Assembly (NCBI RefSeq): GCF_016584665.1
Contig: NZ_BBJB01000085.1
Location: forward strand, 1-64,000
Direction of reading: 5' to 3'
From: Pseudanabaena sp. lw0831
GTDB lineage: Bacteria > Cyanobacteriota > Cyanobacteriia > Pseudanabaenales > Pseudanabaenaceae
DNA: 64,000 bases
Part shown: one piece after another, positions 1 through 8,483 of the stretch
How the letters are laid out: each line of letters begins with the position of its first letter
Numbering within the stretch: the first letter of the stretch is position 1
Notes under the pieces: generated by a model
The model's database searches: none
What the model saw: only the letters and a program-made list of their open reading frames with translations
Told to the model about the DNA's origin: nothing
Program-made: the position numbers and the translations under genes

Positions 1-2
1 AT

Positions 3-551
3 AGAGAGAAACAGCAACAACTCACCGAATTGCTTGAACAGGAAATGCAGGGCAAAATCGATTTGCGATATCTTGATGAAAGTGGCTTTTCTTTGACTCC
101 ACCGATTCCCTATGCTTGGCAAGAGAAAGGACTGGGTTTAAGCCTACCCAGTCAACGTAGTAAGCGGTTAAATGTCGTGGGGTTGATGAATCGAAACAAT
201 GACTTATCTGCTTATGTTTTTGAACGTAGTATCACCAGTGCAGTCATTCTCGCTTGTATTGATGACTTTGCTCGCCAATCTACCAAGCCTACTGTGATTG
301 TTATGGATAAAGCCTCTATTCACACCAGTCAAATGATTAATGAAAAACTGGAGGAGTGGAAAAGTCAGCAAGTCGAGATTTTTCTGTTGCCTCCTTATAG
401 TCCCCAGTTAAACTTGATTGAAATTTTATGGCGGTTTATGAAATATGAGTGGATTGAACTAAATGCATATGAATCTTGGGAAAGTTTAGTCTCATATGTT
501 GAAAAAGTTCTTCGAGAGTTTGGTTCAAAATATGTAATTAATTTTGCTTAA
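3..551 (+). CDS. IS630-family transposase, C-terminal part (gene runs off the left edge)
   Basis: DDE endonuclease domain of an IS630/Tc1-like transposase, the enzyme that cuts and joins the element's ends. The visible part has LDESGFSL (first Asp), VIVMDKASIHTS (second Asp) and PPYSPQLNLIEILWRF (the PxxSPxLNxIE block with the third acidic residue), in the family order. The frame is open to the first bases of the window, so the N-terminal helix-turn-helix part lies upstream. The TTG at 30 is internal, not the start. Translation ends normally at 551, only 44 bases before the next gene. I did not identify a clear terminal inverted repeat after it. The family call is firm; whether the element is intact cannot be judged. 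Confidence 0.85.
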   Translation, partial: REKQQQLTELLEQEMQGKIDLRYLDESGFSLTPPIPYAWQEKGLGLSLPSQRSKRLNVVGLMNRNNDLSAYVFERSITSAVILACIDDFARQSTKPTVIVMDKASIHTSQMINEKLEEWKSQQVEIFLLPPYSPQLNLIEILWRFMKYEWIELNAYESWESLVSYVEKVLREFGSKYVINFA

Positions 552-595
552 CTACTTAATGGTTCGATTAGCAAGTTGCAAAGGTGTTTTCTAAT

Positions 596-2311
596 ATGGA
601 TTTAAATTGGGTAAAACTACAAGGATATAAGCGCTTAATATCAGCAACTCTTCATACATCGGGAAAAGTTGTAGCGATTGTTGGTTCAAATGAGGCAGGA
701 AAAAGCTCAATTTTACAAGCACTTCAGCATCTTAGCCATAACATGCGATTCAGACCTCAGGAATTAAATCGTGGTAATGAGTCACGAAATGAAGAAGATG
801 TAGTAATCGAAGCTGGATTTTTACTTGATGATAATGATCGTGAAGCAATTTCACACTTATTCCAAGGTGATAAAGTCAGACAGTTTAAGCTTACAAAATT
901 ACTCAATGGAACAAGAAAATGGGAAATTACGCCTAAGCCAAATCGAATGGCAAAACAATATAATGGTGATGCAAAAAACCTGAGTGACCTTTCAAAAGAA
1001 TTAACTGATCCATGTAAAGAAATGGAAGAAATATTGACTCAGAGAATTCCTAGAATACTATTTTTTGATGAAGCACAACGGGACTTAAAATCTACATATG
1101 AATTATCTAATCTGGCTACATCTCCGCCTCCAGCACTCCGTAATTTGGCAAGTTTAGCAAAATTAGATCTTGTCAATCTTCATGCTGCTCTTTCAGCAGG
1201 TGATCAAGCTAAAGTTCAAACATTTTTGAATAAGGCAAACGTTCAAATAATTAATGTTGTTAAAGATAAATGGTCGCAATCAAGAGTAAAAGTCCGTTTA
1301 AGTACTAATGGCTTAACATTACACGTCCATATTGAAAATGAACAGATGGATTGTACTAACCTTGAGGATCGGAGTGATGGGTTACGCCAATTTGTAGCAT
1401 TAATAAACTTTCTTGAATCTGAGCATACTGATCAAAGACCTATTTTATTGATTGATGAAGCAGAAACCCATTTACATTACGATGCTCAGGCAGATTTAAT
1501 GAACATGTTTGCTAAGCAGTCACTAGCTGTAAAAGTTATATATACAACTCATTCTGCTGGCTGTTTACCTGAAGATCTTGGCAATGGCGTAAGATGTGTT
1601 CTACCGATAAAAGGCAAAGAAGAAAGTAAGATTGAGAACAATTTTTGGGCAATAGATAAACAAGATAAACGTGCTGGGTTTTCTCCACTTCTATTCAGTA
1701 TGGGAGCAAGTAGTTTAGCTTTTATTCCAATTCGCAAAGCTGTTTTCGTAGAAGGAGCAACAGACATGCTTCTTTTGCCAACGATGTTTCGCCAAGTAAG
1801 TGATAAGTCATACTTAGGATTTCAGATCGCCCCTGGACTCTCAGAAACTAAAAATTCATTTTTGAGGCTATTAAAAAACGAAGCTCCGATGGTATCGTTT
1901 CTTGTTGACAAAGATAAAGGCGCGGAAAAACTCATTAAAGATCTCAGAGAGGCTGAAATTGACGATTCTCAAATTTTTCAACTACCTTGCGATGAAGGTT
2001 CAGTTCTCGAAGATTGTATTTCTAAGGAACTATATCTAGAAGCAGTTAATAAACTACTTCAGGACTGGAATCAAAATGTATGTACCATGCTTTTGGAAGA
2101 ATTACCTGACATCAATCGTCCAAAGGCAGTGGAGGAATGGTGTAAAGATAAAAAAATTAAGTCGCCAGACAAGAAAAATATTGCATATTGTCTTCTGGAC
2201 TTTGCTAATGGCGAGCGACAGGAGTTTCTTGTTCAAAAAAACTTGAAGCAATCATTTAAGGAATTGTATGATTCTATAGTTAAATGCCTAAAAATAGAAA
2301 ATTCTATTTAG
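596..2311 (+). CDS. OLD-family ATPase with C-terminal TOPRIM domain
   Basis: ABC-type ATPase fused to a TOPRIM nuclease-like domain, as in OLD/GajA-like proteins. Walker A is GSNEAGKS at about residues 30-37. Walker B is ILLIDEAETHLH, followed by an H-loop region with TTHSAG. The C-terminal third has FVEGATDMLLLP (TOPRIM glutamate) and LVDKDKG (DxD-like). I chose ATG 596, which starts directly before the typical N-terminal strand, over GTG 584. Its A+T-rich composition and its position right after an IS630 fragment suggest acquired DNA. No UvrD-like helicase partner (GajB) follows, so it is an orphan OLD protein. Known relatives act in phage exclusion or DNA maintenance; a defence role here is inference. 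Confidence 0.85.
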   Translation: MDLNWVKLQGYKRLISATLHTSGKVVAIVGSNEAGKSSILQALQHLSHNMRFRPQELNRGNESRNEEDVVIEAGFLLDDNDREAISHLFQGDKVRQFKLTKLLNGTRKWEITPKPNRMAKQYNGDAKNLSDLSKELTDPCKEMEEILTQRIPRILFFDEAQRDLKSTYELSNLATSPPPALRNLASLAKLDLVNLHAALSAGDQAKVQTFLNKANVQIINVVKDKWSQSRVKVRLSTNGLTLHVHIENEQMDCTNLEDRSDGLRQFVALINFLESEHTDQRPILLIDEAETHLHYDAQADLMNMFAKQSLAVKVIYTTHSAGCLPEDLGNGVRCVLPIKGKEESKIENNFWAIDKQDKRAGFSPLLFSMGASSLAFIPIRKAVFVEGATDMLLLPTMFRQVSDKSYLGFQIAPGLSETKNSFLRLLKNEAPMVSFLVDKDKGAEKLIKDLREAEIDDSQIFQLPCDEGSVLEDCISKELYLEAVNKLLQDWNQNVCTMLLEELPDINRPKAVEEWCKDKKIKSPDKKNIAYCLLDFANGERQEFLVQKNLKQSFKELYDSIVKCLKIENSI

Positions 2312-2430
2312 CACCTAATTTCTAAACCATTATCATTATTCTAAAAATTCCTATTCAGATACCAAAGTCTAAGTAGAGATCGCTATATTGAAGTGGTATT
2401 GATAAGTCATTATGAAAATATTTTTAGATA

Positions 2431-2523
2431 ATACTCCCTTCCCAGTCAAGAAATAGCGGTGCGGGGCTTCGCACCGCTATTTTTTGGTTTTATATGTGTA
2501 TTTCTTTGGTGGGAAGGGAGTAT
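2431..2523. repeat. Small inverted-repeat element with inner hairpin
   Basis: Outer 14-base arms (2431-2444 and 2510-2523) are perfect inverted repeats with core ATACTCCCTTCCCA. Inside is a 13-bp hairpin (2451-2463 with 2470-2482) ending in poly-T on the + strand, so it could also end transcription of the OLD gene. The right-arm motif TGGGAAGGGAG recurs at about 54957-54967, again beside a hairpin, which suggests a dispersed family. Confidence 0.7.
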
Positions 2524-2552
2524 CTGAATATTTAATTTTCCTAACCTAGCGA

Positions 2553-2944
2553 TCACGCATTAGATGCAATCCATTCAGATAACCTAGATTGTTCCACTTC
2601 TGCAAAACCTGATTGCTCAGCTAAACCTAGAAAAAATGCCGCTGCTTCATCTTCATCTGCCACAAGTTCAAATCCATTCAATTGGAGAAAAACATCTACA
2701 GCAGCGAGAGAAACTTGTTTGTTAACGTCAAAGAAACAATGATTTTTCGCAAATCCATAACCATAGGCAGCAGCCAAATCAAACAGATTTATATCTGATC
2801 CATAGTGAAATAAATTTTGTGGTTTTGTAATGTAGAAGCTAATAGACCTTCATCAAGGATGCCATAGGAACCTCCATGTTCCTCAATCAAAGCTTCATGA
2901 ATTAGTCGGATTTCCGCTTCTGGTATCCATCTAGGTTCATTCAT
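2553..2944 (-). pseudogene. Doc-family (Fic-fold) toxin, frameshifted
   Basis: Translated from ATG 2944, the first frame gives a normal Doc N-terminus (PEAEIRLIHEALIEEHGG, SYGILDEGLLAS) and then stops. One base later the other frame continues with PQNLFHYGSDINLFDLAAAY and the Fic-like block NHCFFDVNKQ to the end. One base is therefore missing in the AAAA run near 2821-2826. The ATG overlaps the TGA of the upstream antitoxin gene (ATGA), as expected for a coupled toxin-antitoxin operon. The catalytic-loop Arg of the usual HxFxDxNKR is Gln here. Either the toxin is inactivated by frameshift or the base call is wrong; the loop change argues for decay. Confidence 0.8.
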
Positions 2945-3165
2945 TTTGCTAACTTTTTCAAAGCATTTCGATATTTCTTGCGCGTAATTTCAAAAGCTGA
3001 CATAGCAGAATCCAACTCTGGAGTATAAGGAGTCAAGCAAACCCCATCTTGAGTTTCAGTCACTATTAGAGTGTCTCCTTCAGCCAAATTAAATTTTCTC
3101 ACTATTTCATCTGAGAAGTTAGCTCCCACCGAATTGCCCATCTTGTGAATTTTGAGGATATCCAT
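2941..3165 (-). CDS. AbrB/SpoVT-type antitoxin
   Basis: A 74-residue swapped-hairpin AbrB-type DNA-binding protein. The N-terminus has the typical IHKMGNSVGANFSDEIV and FNLAEGDTLIV pattern; the rest is a basic C-terminal tail that would contact the toxin. It is the first gene of the pair with the Doc-like gene and overlaps it by four bases (ATGA). Such antitoxins normally neutralise the toxin and repress their own promoter, which would lie just upstream near 3170-3230. The antitoxin is intact although its toxin is frameshifted, a common end state of decayed modules. Confidence 0.85.
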   Translation of the reverse strand: MDILKIHKMGNSVGANFSDEIVRKFNLAEGDTLIVTETQDGVCLTPYTPELDSAMSAFEITRKKYRNALKKLAK

Positions 3166-3249
3166 AGGTATTTACAAAACAGTCCCACTACAAGTGTATC
3201 AATATTTTCACTAGCGATCGCTAACATCTCAAGATAGCGATCGCATAAA

Positions 3250-3280
3250 CAGAAAAGGTGAGCAATGCCCACCTTTTCTG
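3250..3280 (-). terminator. Hairpin terminator of aspS
   Basis: Perfect 11-bp stem (arm CAGAAAAGGTG) with a 9-base loop, starting one base after the aspS stop codon. It has an A/T-rich flank on the minus-strand downstream side. Confidence 0.7.
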
Positions 3281-5077
3281 TTAGTTTTTAGCAAGCGGTA
3301 GTGACAACTTGACATGCAGCTCTTTCAACTGCGAGTCATCGACGCTTGATGGCGCATCAGTCAACAAGTCGCGTGCTTGCTGTGTTTTCGGGAAAGCAAT
3401 CACATCGCGGATCGAGTCTGCTCCAGCAATCAACATCACTAGGCGATCAAGTCCAAAGGCTAAACCGCCATGAGGAGGAGTGCCATATTCAAAGGCTTCC
3501 ATCAGGAAGCCAAACTTCTCTTTTGCCTGCTCATCGGTAAGCCCGATCGCAGCAAACACCTTTTCTTGGACTTCACGCTTATGGATACGAATACTACCAC
3601 CACCGATTTCTGTACCATTTAGTACAAGGTCATAGGCGAGGGCGATCGTATTGACATTAATGGGTTGACCATCTGCAATATCTTCAGGACGAGGCGATGT
3701 GAAAGGATGGTGCAAAGCTTCCAATCTTTTCTCGTCAGCGTTCCACTCAAACATCGGGAAGTCAGTGATCCAGACAAAGTTTAACTTGTCGTGATCAATT
3801 AGTCCCAACTCATGACCAAGAGCTAAACGCAAGCGATAGAGAGATTCATTAACGATCGCCTTTTCCCCAGCACCAAATAGCAAGATCGTGCCTGCGGTTG
3901 CGCCCGTGCGTTCTAGCAATTCCTGCTTAACTTCTTCGGTGAGGCTGTCTTTGAGAGCGCCAATTGTATCGATCGCACCATCTTCGCGGACGCGGATAAA
4001 GGCTAGTCCCTTTGCCCCGTATTGAGCGACCAGATTGGCAAGGTCACCGCCTGGTTTGATGCGTGTATTAGAAATCGCCGCATCGCCACCAATTACAGGC
4101 AGGACTTTAATCATGCCGCCATTAGCGACCGTGTTGGCAAACACTTTGAACCCTGAATTAGCAAATAAATCAGTGACATTCACCAATTCCATGCCAAAGC
4201 GAGTATCAGGGCGATCGCAGCCATATCGATCCATTGACTCGGCATAGGTGAGACGAGGAAAATCGCCAAGTTCCTGACCTTTAACGGTTTTGAAAATATA
4301 ACGAATCAGGTTCTCATTTAACTCGATGATTTCTTCTTGGGACATGAAACTCATTTCCATGTCCAGTTGTGTAAATTCGGGTTGGCGATCGGCGCGAAGG
4401 TCTTCATCGCGGAAACATCGGGCAATTTGATAATAGCGATCGCAACCACCCACCATCAACAGTTGCTTAAACAACTGTGGTGACTGCGGCAGTGCGTACC
4501 ATTGGCCTGCATTCACGCGGCTGGGGACGAGGTAATCTCTTGCACCTTCAGGTGTAGAACGACAAAGAATCGGTGTTTCTACTTCCATAAAGTGATGTTC
4601 ATCTTCGAGGAAACGACGAATCGATTTGACTACTTCAAAGCGTAGTTTGAGATTATTGGCTAGGCGATCGCCACGCATATCGAGGTAGCGATATTTAAGA
4701 CGCAATTCTTCTTTAATCGTGTCTGCTTCAGAAATCAGGAATGGTAACGGTTTGCTGACAGCGTTGAGTAATTCAATCGATTCAGCATAAATTTCGACCT
4801 CACCTGTGGCAAGCTTCGGATTGAGTGACTCGTCTGGGCGCTTAGAAACTTTGCCGATAATTCTGACTACATATTCATTGCGCATTTCCCCTGCAAGTTC
4901 ATAGGAGACGGGAGTACGCTGGGGATCGCTGACTATTTGCAAGATTCCTGTGCGATCGCGCAAATCTAAAAAGATCACGCCACCATGATCCCGTCTGCGA
5001 TCGATCCAACCGCACAAGCTTACTGTTTGTCCGATCTGTTTGGCATTGAGGTGACCGCAATAGTGACTACGCATCAT
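3281..5077 (-). CDS. aspS: Aspartyl-tRNA synthetase
   Basis: Class II aminoacyl-tRNA synthetase that charges tRNA-Asp in the cytoplasm. At 598 residues it has the bacterial AspRS length and domain order. There is an N-terminal OB-fold anticodon-binding domain ([20 protein letters not shown]), then the class II core with motif 2 ([22 protein letters not shown]), a bacterial GAD insertion in the middle, and motif 3 near the C-terminus ([13 protein letters not shown]). Two in-frame ATGs open the gene; either gives a sensible protein. A strong hairpin follows the stop. The gene is monocistronic, with a 167-base gap upstream of which nothing is clearly co-transcribed. Housekeeping and intact. Confidence 0.97.
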   Translation of the reverse strand: MMRSHYCGHLNAKQIGQTVSLCGWIDRRRDHGGVIFLDLRDRTGILQIVSDPQRTPVSYELAGEMRNEYVVRIIGKVSKRPDESLNPKLATGEVEIYAESIELLNAVSKPLPFLISEADTIKEELRLKYRYLDMRGDRLANNLKLRFEVVKSIRRFLEDEHHFMEVETPILCRSTPEGARDYLVPSRVNAGQWYALPQSPQLFKQLLMVGGCDRYYQIARCFRDEDLRADRQPEFTQLDMEMSFMSQEEIIELNENLIRYIFKTVKGQELGDFPRLTYAESMDRYGCDRPDTRFGMELVNVTDLFANSGFKVFANTVANGGMIKVLPVIGGDAAISNTRIKPGGDLANLVAQYGAKGLAFIRVREDGAIDTIGALKDSLTEEVKQELLERTGATAGTILLFGAGEKAIVNESLYRLRLALGHELGLIDHDKLNFVWITDFPMFEWNADEKRLEALHHPFTSPRPEDIADGQPINVNTIALAYDLVLNGTEIGGGSIRIHKREVQEKVFAAIGLTDEQAKEKFGFLMEAFEYGTPPHGGLAFGLDRLVMLIAGADSIRDVIAFPKTQQARDLLTDAPSSVDDSQLKELHVKLSLPLAKN

Positions 5078-5244
5078 GTTTTTCGGGAAGACTTGATTAT
5101 AAAATCGTGATTTTGAACATTGTCTATGATAACTGCTAATGCGTTAGTGACTTGCCTTATTCGTGATTTGTCTTTGCGATCGCAATTTTTTTGCAAATCA
5201 TCTTGTTTGCGATAAATTCCTGAACACTGTGTACTCTCTGGCTC

Positions 5245-5640
5245 CTAAGTTGGATAGCGCATCAAAAGAACGTCAACTTTATCCCTGATCTCGTCCCTAA
5301 TATATCGAAACGATTCGACCAGATCTCCTTCTGGTTGAGGTAAAATCCATTCATCAAAAAACCGACGTAGCATCCATTTGTCTGGTAGTCTCATACTGAA
5401 ATTGCATAGTGAAATTACAGCGTCGAAATGTTCTGGATGGGAATCGCTCAGAAGTTTTGTCTTATGGTCACTGAGGTCAATCCCAACTTCATTCATAACG
5501 CGAATAAAATTAGGGCTGGGTTCACCGATACTAAGTCCCGAACTCGCCACTGATATCGTGTCTTGTGTGAAATCACGCATCCAAGCTTCAGCTATTTGAG
5601 AGTAGGTATTGTCTTTGCAGACAAACATTATATTTTTCAT
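5245..5640 (-). CDS. Arsenate reductase/LMW phosphatase-like protein with degenerate active site
   Basis: A 131-residue homologue of the Synechocystis-type glutaredoxin-dependent arsenate reductase (low-molecular-weight phosphatase fold). It keeps MFVC at the N-terminus, SQIAEAW, DHKTKLLSDSHPEHFDAVISLC and a normal C-terminal helix. The phosphate-binding loop, usually CKxNSCRSQ, reads CKDNTYSQ. It is one residue short and lacks the Arg that binds the oxyanion. The second resolving Cys (the C82 equivalent after VISLC) is Phe, while Cys8 and Cys79 remain. Catalysis as an arsenate reductase or phosphatase is therefore unlikely. No ars genes are nearby. Fold assignment is firm; present role is unknown. 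Confidence 0.8.
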   Translation of the reverse strand: MKNIMFVCKDNTYSQIAEAWMRDFTQDTISVASSGLSIGEPSPNFIRVMNEVGIDLSDHKTKLLSDSHPEHFDAVISLCNFSMRLPDKWMLRRFFDEWILPQPEGDLVESFRYIRDEIRDKVDVLLMRYPT

Positions 5641-5750
5641 TGATTCAGGCTTTCTCCTAATTTAATTAATAGTGATAAAGATTTCAGGATTTTACAGCTA
5701 GAATATGTGGCGATTTTCATCACTCATCCCTACAAAATCCTGAGAGAAGA

Positions 5751-6245
5751 CTAATCGACAATTGGGACAATTGGATAGAAGTGATTCTCGGAGGCAACAT
5801 AACACCATGCCATGCCTTCTGGATCATGTTTTTTAGTCCATTCAGCGAAAGTGCTTTTATCTTTCTTTTGATTTAATGTGCGAACTGCAACAGCTAAGTG
5901 ACTAGATAACTCTTCATCACTCAAAGCTGCAAAAACTCGCTCACTTGTATTAAGTGAAGAAGAGGCAATTGACAAAGACTCATCAGATACAGGGGGGGGC
6001 ACCTGTTGTGAATCACTAGGCTTGTCTGCCAATTTAGTTTCTAGAGCTTCAACACGTTTTACCAAGCCATCAAAAAGATTGCTTTCAATAGGTTTGCAAT
6101 CAGCCATTTCTAACTGTTGCAATGCTTGTACCAATAGAACTTCAACCATCGCTGCCATGCCCATTTTTGTTTCTTGGACACGCGCTTCTAACTTACTAAG
6201 CAAGGCATCGGGAAGCCTTACATTCAACTGTCTCTTTTTAGCCAT
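5751..6245 (-). CDS. Ribbon-helix-helix DNA-binding protein with C-terminal extension
   Basis: The first about 45 residues (QLNVRLPDALLSKLEARVQE, then MAAMVEVLLVQAL) fit a ribbon-helix-helix fold: a short strand with alternating polar residues followed by two helices. Next come a predicted coiled coil (LVKRVEALETKLAD), a Pro/Ser-rich linker encoded over a run of eight Gs near 5991-5998, and a C-terminal region of about 60 residues (RTLNQKKDKSTFAEWTKKHDPEGMAW) that I do not recognise. The promoter carries several phased short repeats (see 6261-6305), which is how autoregulated RHH proteins bind. It is probably a transcription factor of its own promoter. Not assigned to a named family. Confidence 0.65.
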   Translation of the reverse strand: MAKKRQLNVRLPDALLSKLEARVQETKMGMAAMVEVLLVQALQQLEMADCKPIESNLFDGLVKRVEALETKLADKPSDSQQVPPPVSDESLSIASSSLNTSERVFAALSDEELSSHLAVAVRTLNQKKDKSTFAEWTKKHDPEGMAWCYVASENHFYPIVPIVD

Positions 6246-6260
6246 TCACAACACCTCTGT

Positions 6261-6305
6261 GCTATCAAATGCTAGTATAAGCTATCTTGCTATAAAAAGC
6301 TAGCA
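6261..6305 (-). promoter_or_regulatory. Repeated operator and promoter of the RHH gene
   Basis: Five copies of GCTAT/GCTAG start near 6262, 6272, 6282, 6290 and 6300, about one helical turn apart. They directly precede the RHH gene on the minus strand. A good -10 box, TATACT (minus strand, 6274-6279), lies inside the array. Phased repeats overlapping a promoter suggest cooperative binding and autorepression by the downstream RHH protein; the link is inferred from position. Confidence 0.5.
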
Positions 6306-6378
6306 TTTAATAGTTTCTTTATTTTTTGAATATTTAAATCTCCGCTCTCGTTAGTCCTAAACAGGAAAAGATTTATAT

Positions 6379-6417
6379 GGTAAGGATAGGTGGCGCGAAG
6401 CGCTGCCTATCCTTACC
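6379..6417. repeat. 18-bp hairpin, loop GAA
   Basis: Arms 6379-6396 and 6400-6417 pair fully, with two G-T wobbles, around a GAA loop. It lies in a gene-free stretch of about 250 bases and belongs to the hairpin class seen throughout the window. Confidence 0.75.
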
Positions 6418-6503
6418 TCTTTAGTAATCTCTCTTAACATGTGCACATAAGTAGCTAAGAACTCAAGTTCTTGGCTAAAAGCTAAAGTCATCTAAAGCTG
6501 ACT

Positions 6504-6541
6504 GAACAAAAACAATCTGTTTCAATGGGTTGTTTTTGTTC
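6504..6541. terminator. A/T-rich hairpin, possible bidirectional terminator
   Basis: Perfect 12-bp stem, arm GAACAAAAACAA, with 14 bases between the arms. It lies just beyond the 3' end of the pentapeptide gene on the minus strand and next to the 6560-6600 hairpin. Confidence 0.5.
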
Positions 6542-6557
6542 GGCACTTGAGTGCTGG

Positions 6558-7391
6558 CTAAAAGCTGAAAAGTCTCGTGAAGCGAGACTTTTCAGCTTTT
6601 ATAAATTTGCTCAAAAACTTTTTCAACTCATCCGCTTGGAAATTATTATCATGCGGAAATCGCTCTCGCTGTGGATTCCAATATAAGTAGTCACATTGAG
6701 AGTTTGTAAATAAAGTATGCGAATCCAGCATCCATCCATCAACGCAGATTCCCGTTAATAAAGCAAAGGAAAAATCTGTATTCTCAATCAGCGCATGACT
6801 AAAATTAGCATCGGTTAAGTTTGCTTTTTGAAATGAAGTTCCATCTCTGCTCTGCATTGATTCGATCAGCCATCTGCCTAGATAAAAGGTCACGATCGCA
6901 GAAACAATCGCGGGAATCAAAAAAAGCAACGATGATGTAAAGCTGATGATGGTCAATCCCAATGTGAGCAAAATCATGACAGCAAAAATCAAGCCAAGAC
7001 TCACCTCACCAAAAAAACTGGTGATTTGGGGGAATTTCCCCAAAATAGGATTCTGAAACAAGATTAAAACAAATGGAATAATGCTGACCAAAGCTCTACT
7101 TATTTTCCTGTAAATATCACCTAGCCAGCTAAACAAAAGACTATCAATCATCACGATCGCGAAACCGAATAAAATCATTGCGATCGCGCCCATAATCACC
7201 GAGAGAATTGCCATATTAACTTGTCGGGAAGTTTTTCCTGTAATTACACGCTCAAAGTTTGCCCCAATCAAAGTTGCTCTTGTAAAATCACATCCCCGCA
7301 AGTCAGCCCCACCAAAATCGGCTCCAGTAAGATCTAGCCCGACAAAAGATTGATCCTGTAAATTTTGGTTAGTGTAATTCAGGCTATTCAT
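6558..7391 (-). CDS. Pentapeptide-repeat membrane protein
   Basis: A 277-residue protein with two blocks of pentapeptide repeats (for example LDLTGADFGGADLRGCDF near residues 18-35, and KANLTDANFSHALIENTDF near 190-210) around a central segment of about four hydrophobic helices (roughly residues 58-175). Pentapeptide repeats form a right-handed beta helix; function cannot be predicted from the fold. The last 13 codons and the stop are encoded by a perfect hairpin (6560-6600), so the C-terminal KAEKSRFTRLFSF has been created or reshaped by a palindromic repeat. The gene is transcribed divergently from the ABC ATPase gene at 7469. Confidence 0.8.
   Translation of the reverse strand: MNSLNYTNQNLQDQSFVGLDLTGADFGGADLRGCDFTRATLIGANFERVITGKTSRQVNMAILSVIMGAIAMILFGFAIVMIDSLLFSWLGDIYRKISRALVSIIPFVLILFQNPILGKFPQITSFFGEVSLGLIFAVMILLTLGLTIISFTSSLLFLIPAIVSAIVTFYLGRWLIESMQSRDGTSFQKANLTDANFSHALIENTDFSFALLTGICVDGWMLDSHTLFTNSQCDYLYWNPQRERFPHDNNFQADELKKFLSKFIKAEKSRFTRLFSF
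6560..6600. repeat. Perfect 18-bp hairpin inside the 3' end of a coding region
   Basis: Arms 6560-6577 and 6583-6600 are perfect inverted repeats with loop TGAAG. The palindrome covers nearly all of the last 13 codons and the stop of the pentapeptide gene, so it is both a likely terminator and part of the coding sequence. Confidence 0.85.
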
Positions 7392-7468
7392 TTCAAAATT
7401 GAGTAGATGATATCTTCACAATTTATCAACAGGAAGGCTAAGATGACTATAATTTTTGTGGCAATCTC

Positions 7469-8425
7469 ATGACAGCAGTACCTACGGTTCGCACTCACCG
7501 ATTGACAAAACAGTTTGATAATCATGTGGCGGTAAATCATCTTGATTTACAGATAGATCGCGGTGAAGTCTATGGGCTAATTGGACCAAATGGTGCAGGT
7601 AAAACGACCTTGATTCGGATGCTCGCTGCTGCTGAGGAGCCAACCGCAGGCGAAATTTATATCAATGGAGCGCGGTTTTTGCGTGGTCAAAACAACCCCG
7701 AACTAAAGCGGCAATTAGGCTATTTACCTGATGATTTTCCACTTTACGACGATCTGACGGTTTGGGATTATCTCGATTATTTTGCGCGTTTATACTTCTT
7801 GCGAGATCCGCAGCGATCGCAAAGATTGTACGAAGTGATCGAGCTAGTGGAGCTAGAACAAAAAAAGAATGAACTAATTGCGACGCTCTCGCGAGGCATG
7901 AGACAACGCCTTAGCCTTGCACGCAGCATTATTCACAATCCCACTTTGTTATTACTTGACGAACCAGTCTCAGGACTTGACCCTCTTGCGAGGGTTCAGG
8001 TTCGCAATATCATCAAATCTCTGCAACAGCAAGGGATGACGATTCTGATTTCATCGCATATCTTGAGCGATCTTGCTGAAATCTGCACTTCGATTGGGAT
8101 TATGGAGCTAGGGCGTTTAGTTGAAAGCTCAAGACTGCAAGCACTTTACGATCGCAGTAATCAAGATCAGCAACAATTACTAATCTCTACCTTAGGCAAT
8201 CTTGAGGATTTGCAAACTGCTTTAAGGAAATCGGAGCGAGTACAGGAGATAGAATCTCTATCAGATGTTCCGAGTGTGCGTGTTCAGTTTATCGGCAGTA
8301 TTGAAGACTGCGCTGCGTTGCTAAAGTCTTTGATTGAAGTAGGTATTCCTATTTCCAATTTCCATCGTACGCAAGAAACTCTAGAAAATATTTTCTTGAA
8401 ACTAGGCTATAAGCAAACCAGCTAA
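7469..8425 (+). CDS. ABC transporter ATP-binding protein (ABC-2/CcmA type)
   Basis: A 318-residue ATPase subunit of an exporter-type ABC system. Walker A is GPNGAGKT at about residues 40-47. The signature LSRGMRQR precedes Walker B LLLLDEPVSGLDP, and the switch His is in SSHI. The C-terminal about 100 residues form the extension common in ABC-2 ATPases that work with a separate permease. No permease gene follows, so the partner must lie elsewhere. A perfect 18-bp terminator hairpin starts 14 bases after the stop, making this a single-gene unit. The substrate is unknown. Confidence 0.9.
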   Translation: MTAVPTVRTHRLTKQFDNHVAVNHLDLQIDRGEVYGLIGPNGAGKTTLIRMLAAAEEPTAGEIYINGARFLRGQNNPELKRQLGYLPDDFPLYDDLTVWDYLDYFARLYFLRDPQRSQRLYEVIELVELEQKKNELIATLSRGMRQRLSLARSIIHNPTLLLLDEPVSGLDPLARVQVRNIIKSLQQQGMTILISSHILSDLAEICTSIGIMELGRLVESSRLQALYDRSNQDQQQLLISTLGNLEDLQTALRKSERVQEIESLSDVPSVRVQFIGSIEDCAALLKSLIEVGIPISNFHRTQETLENIFLKLGYKQTS

Positions 8426-8438
8426 GACTTCTGCAATT

Positions 8439-8477
8439 ATTTTTTTGTAGAGCGGCGAAGCCGCTCTACAAAAAAAT
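8439..8477. terminator. Perfect 18-bp hairpin between convergent genes
   Basis: Arms 8439-8456 and 8460-8477 with a GAA loop. T-runs at both ends let it act for the ABC gene (+) and for the GGDEF-EAL gene (-), which converge here. Confidence 0.85.
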
Positions 8478-8483
8478 GGTTTC

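Noticed and set aside
6262-6305. Possible CRISPR or iteron array
   Set aside because: Units of about five bases at helical spacing are too short for CRISPR and fit an operator; no cas gene or long repeat array was seen anywhere in the window.
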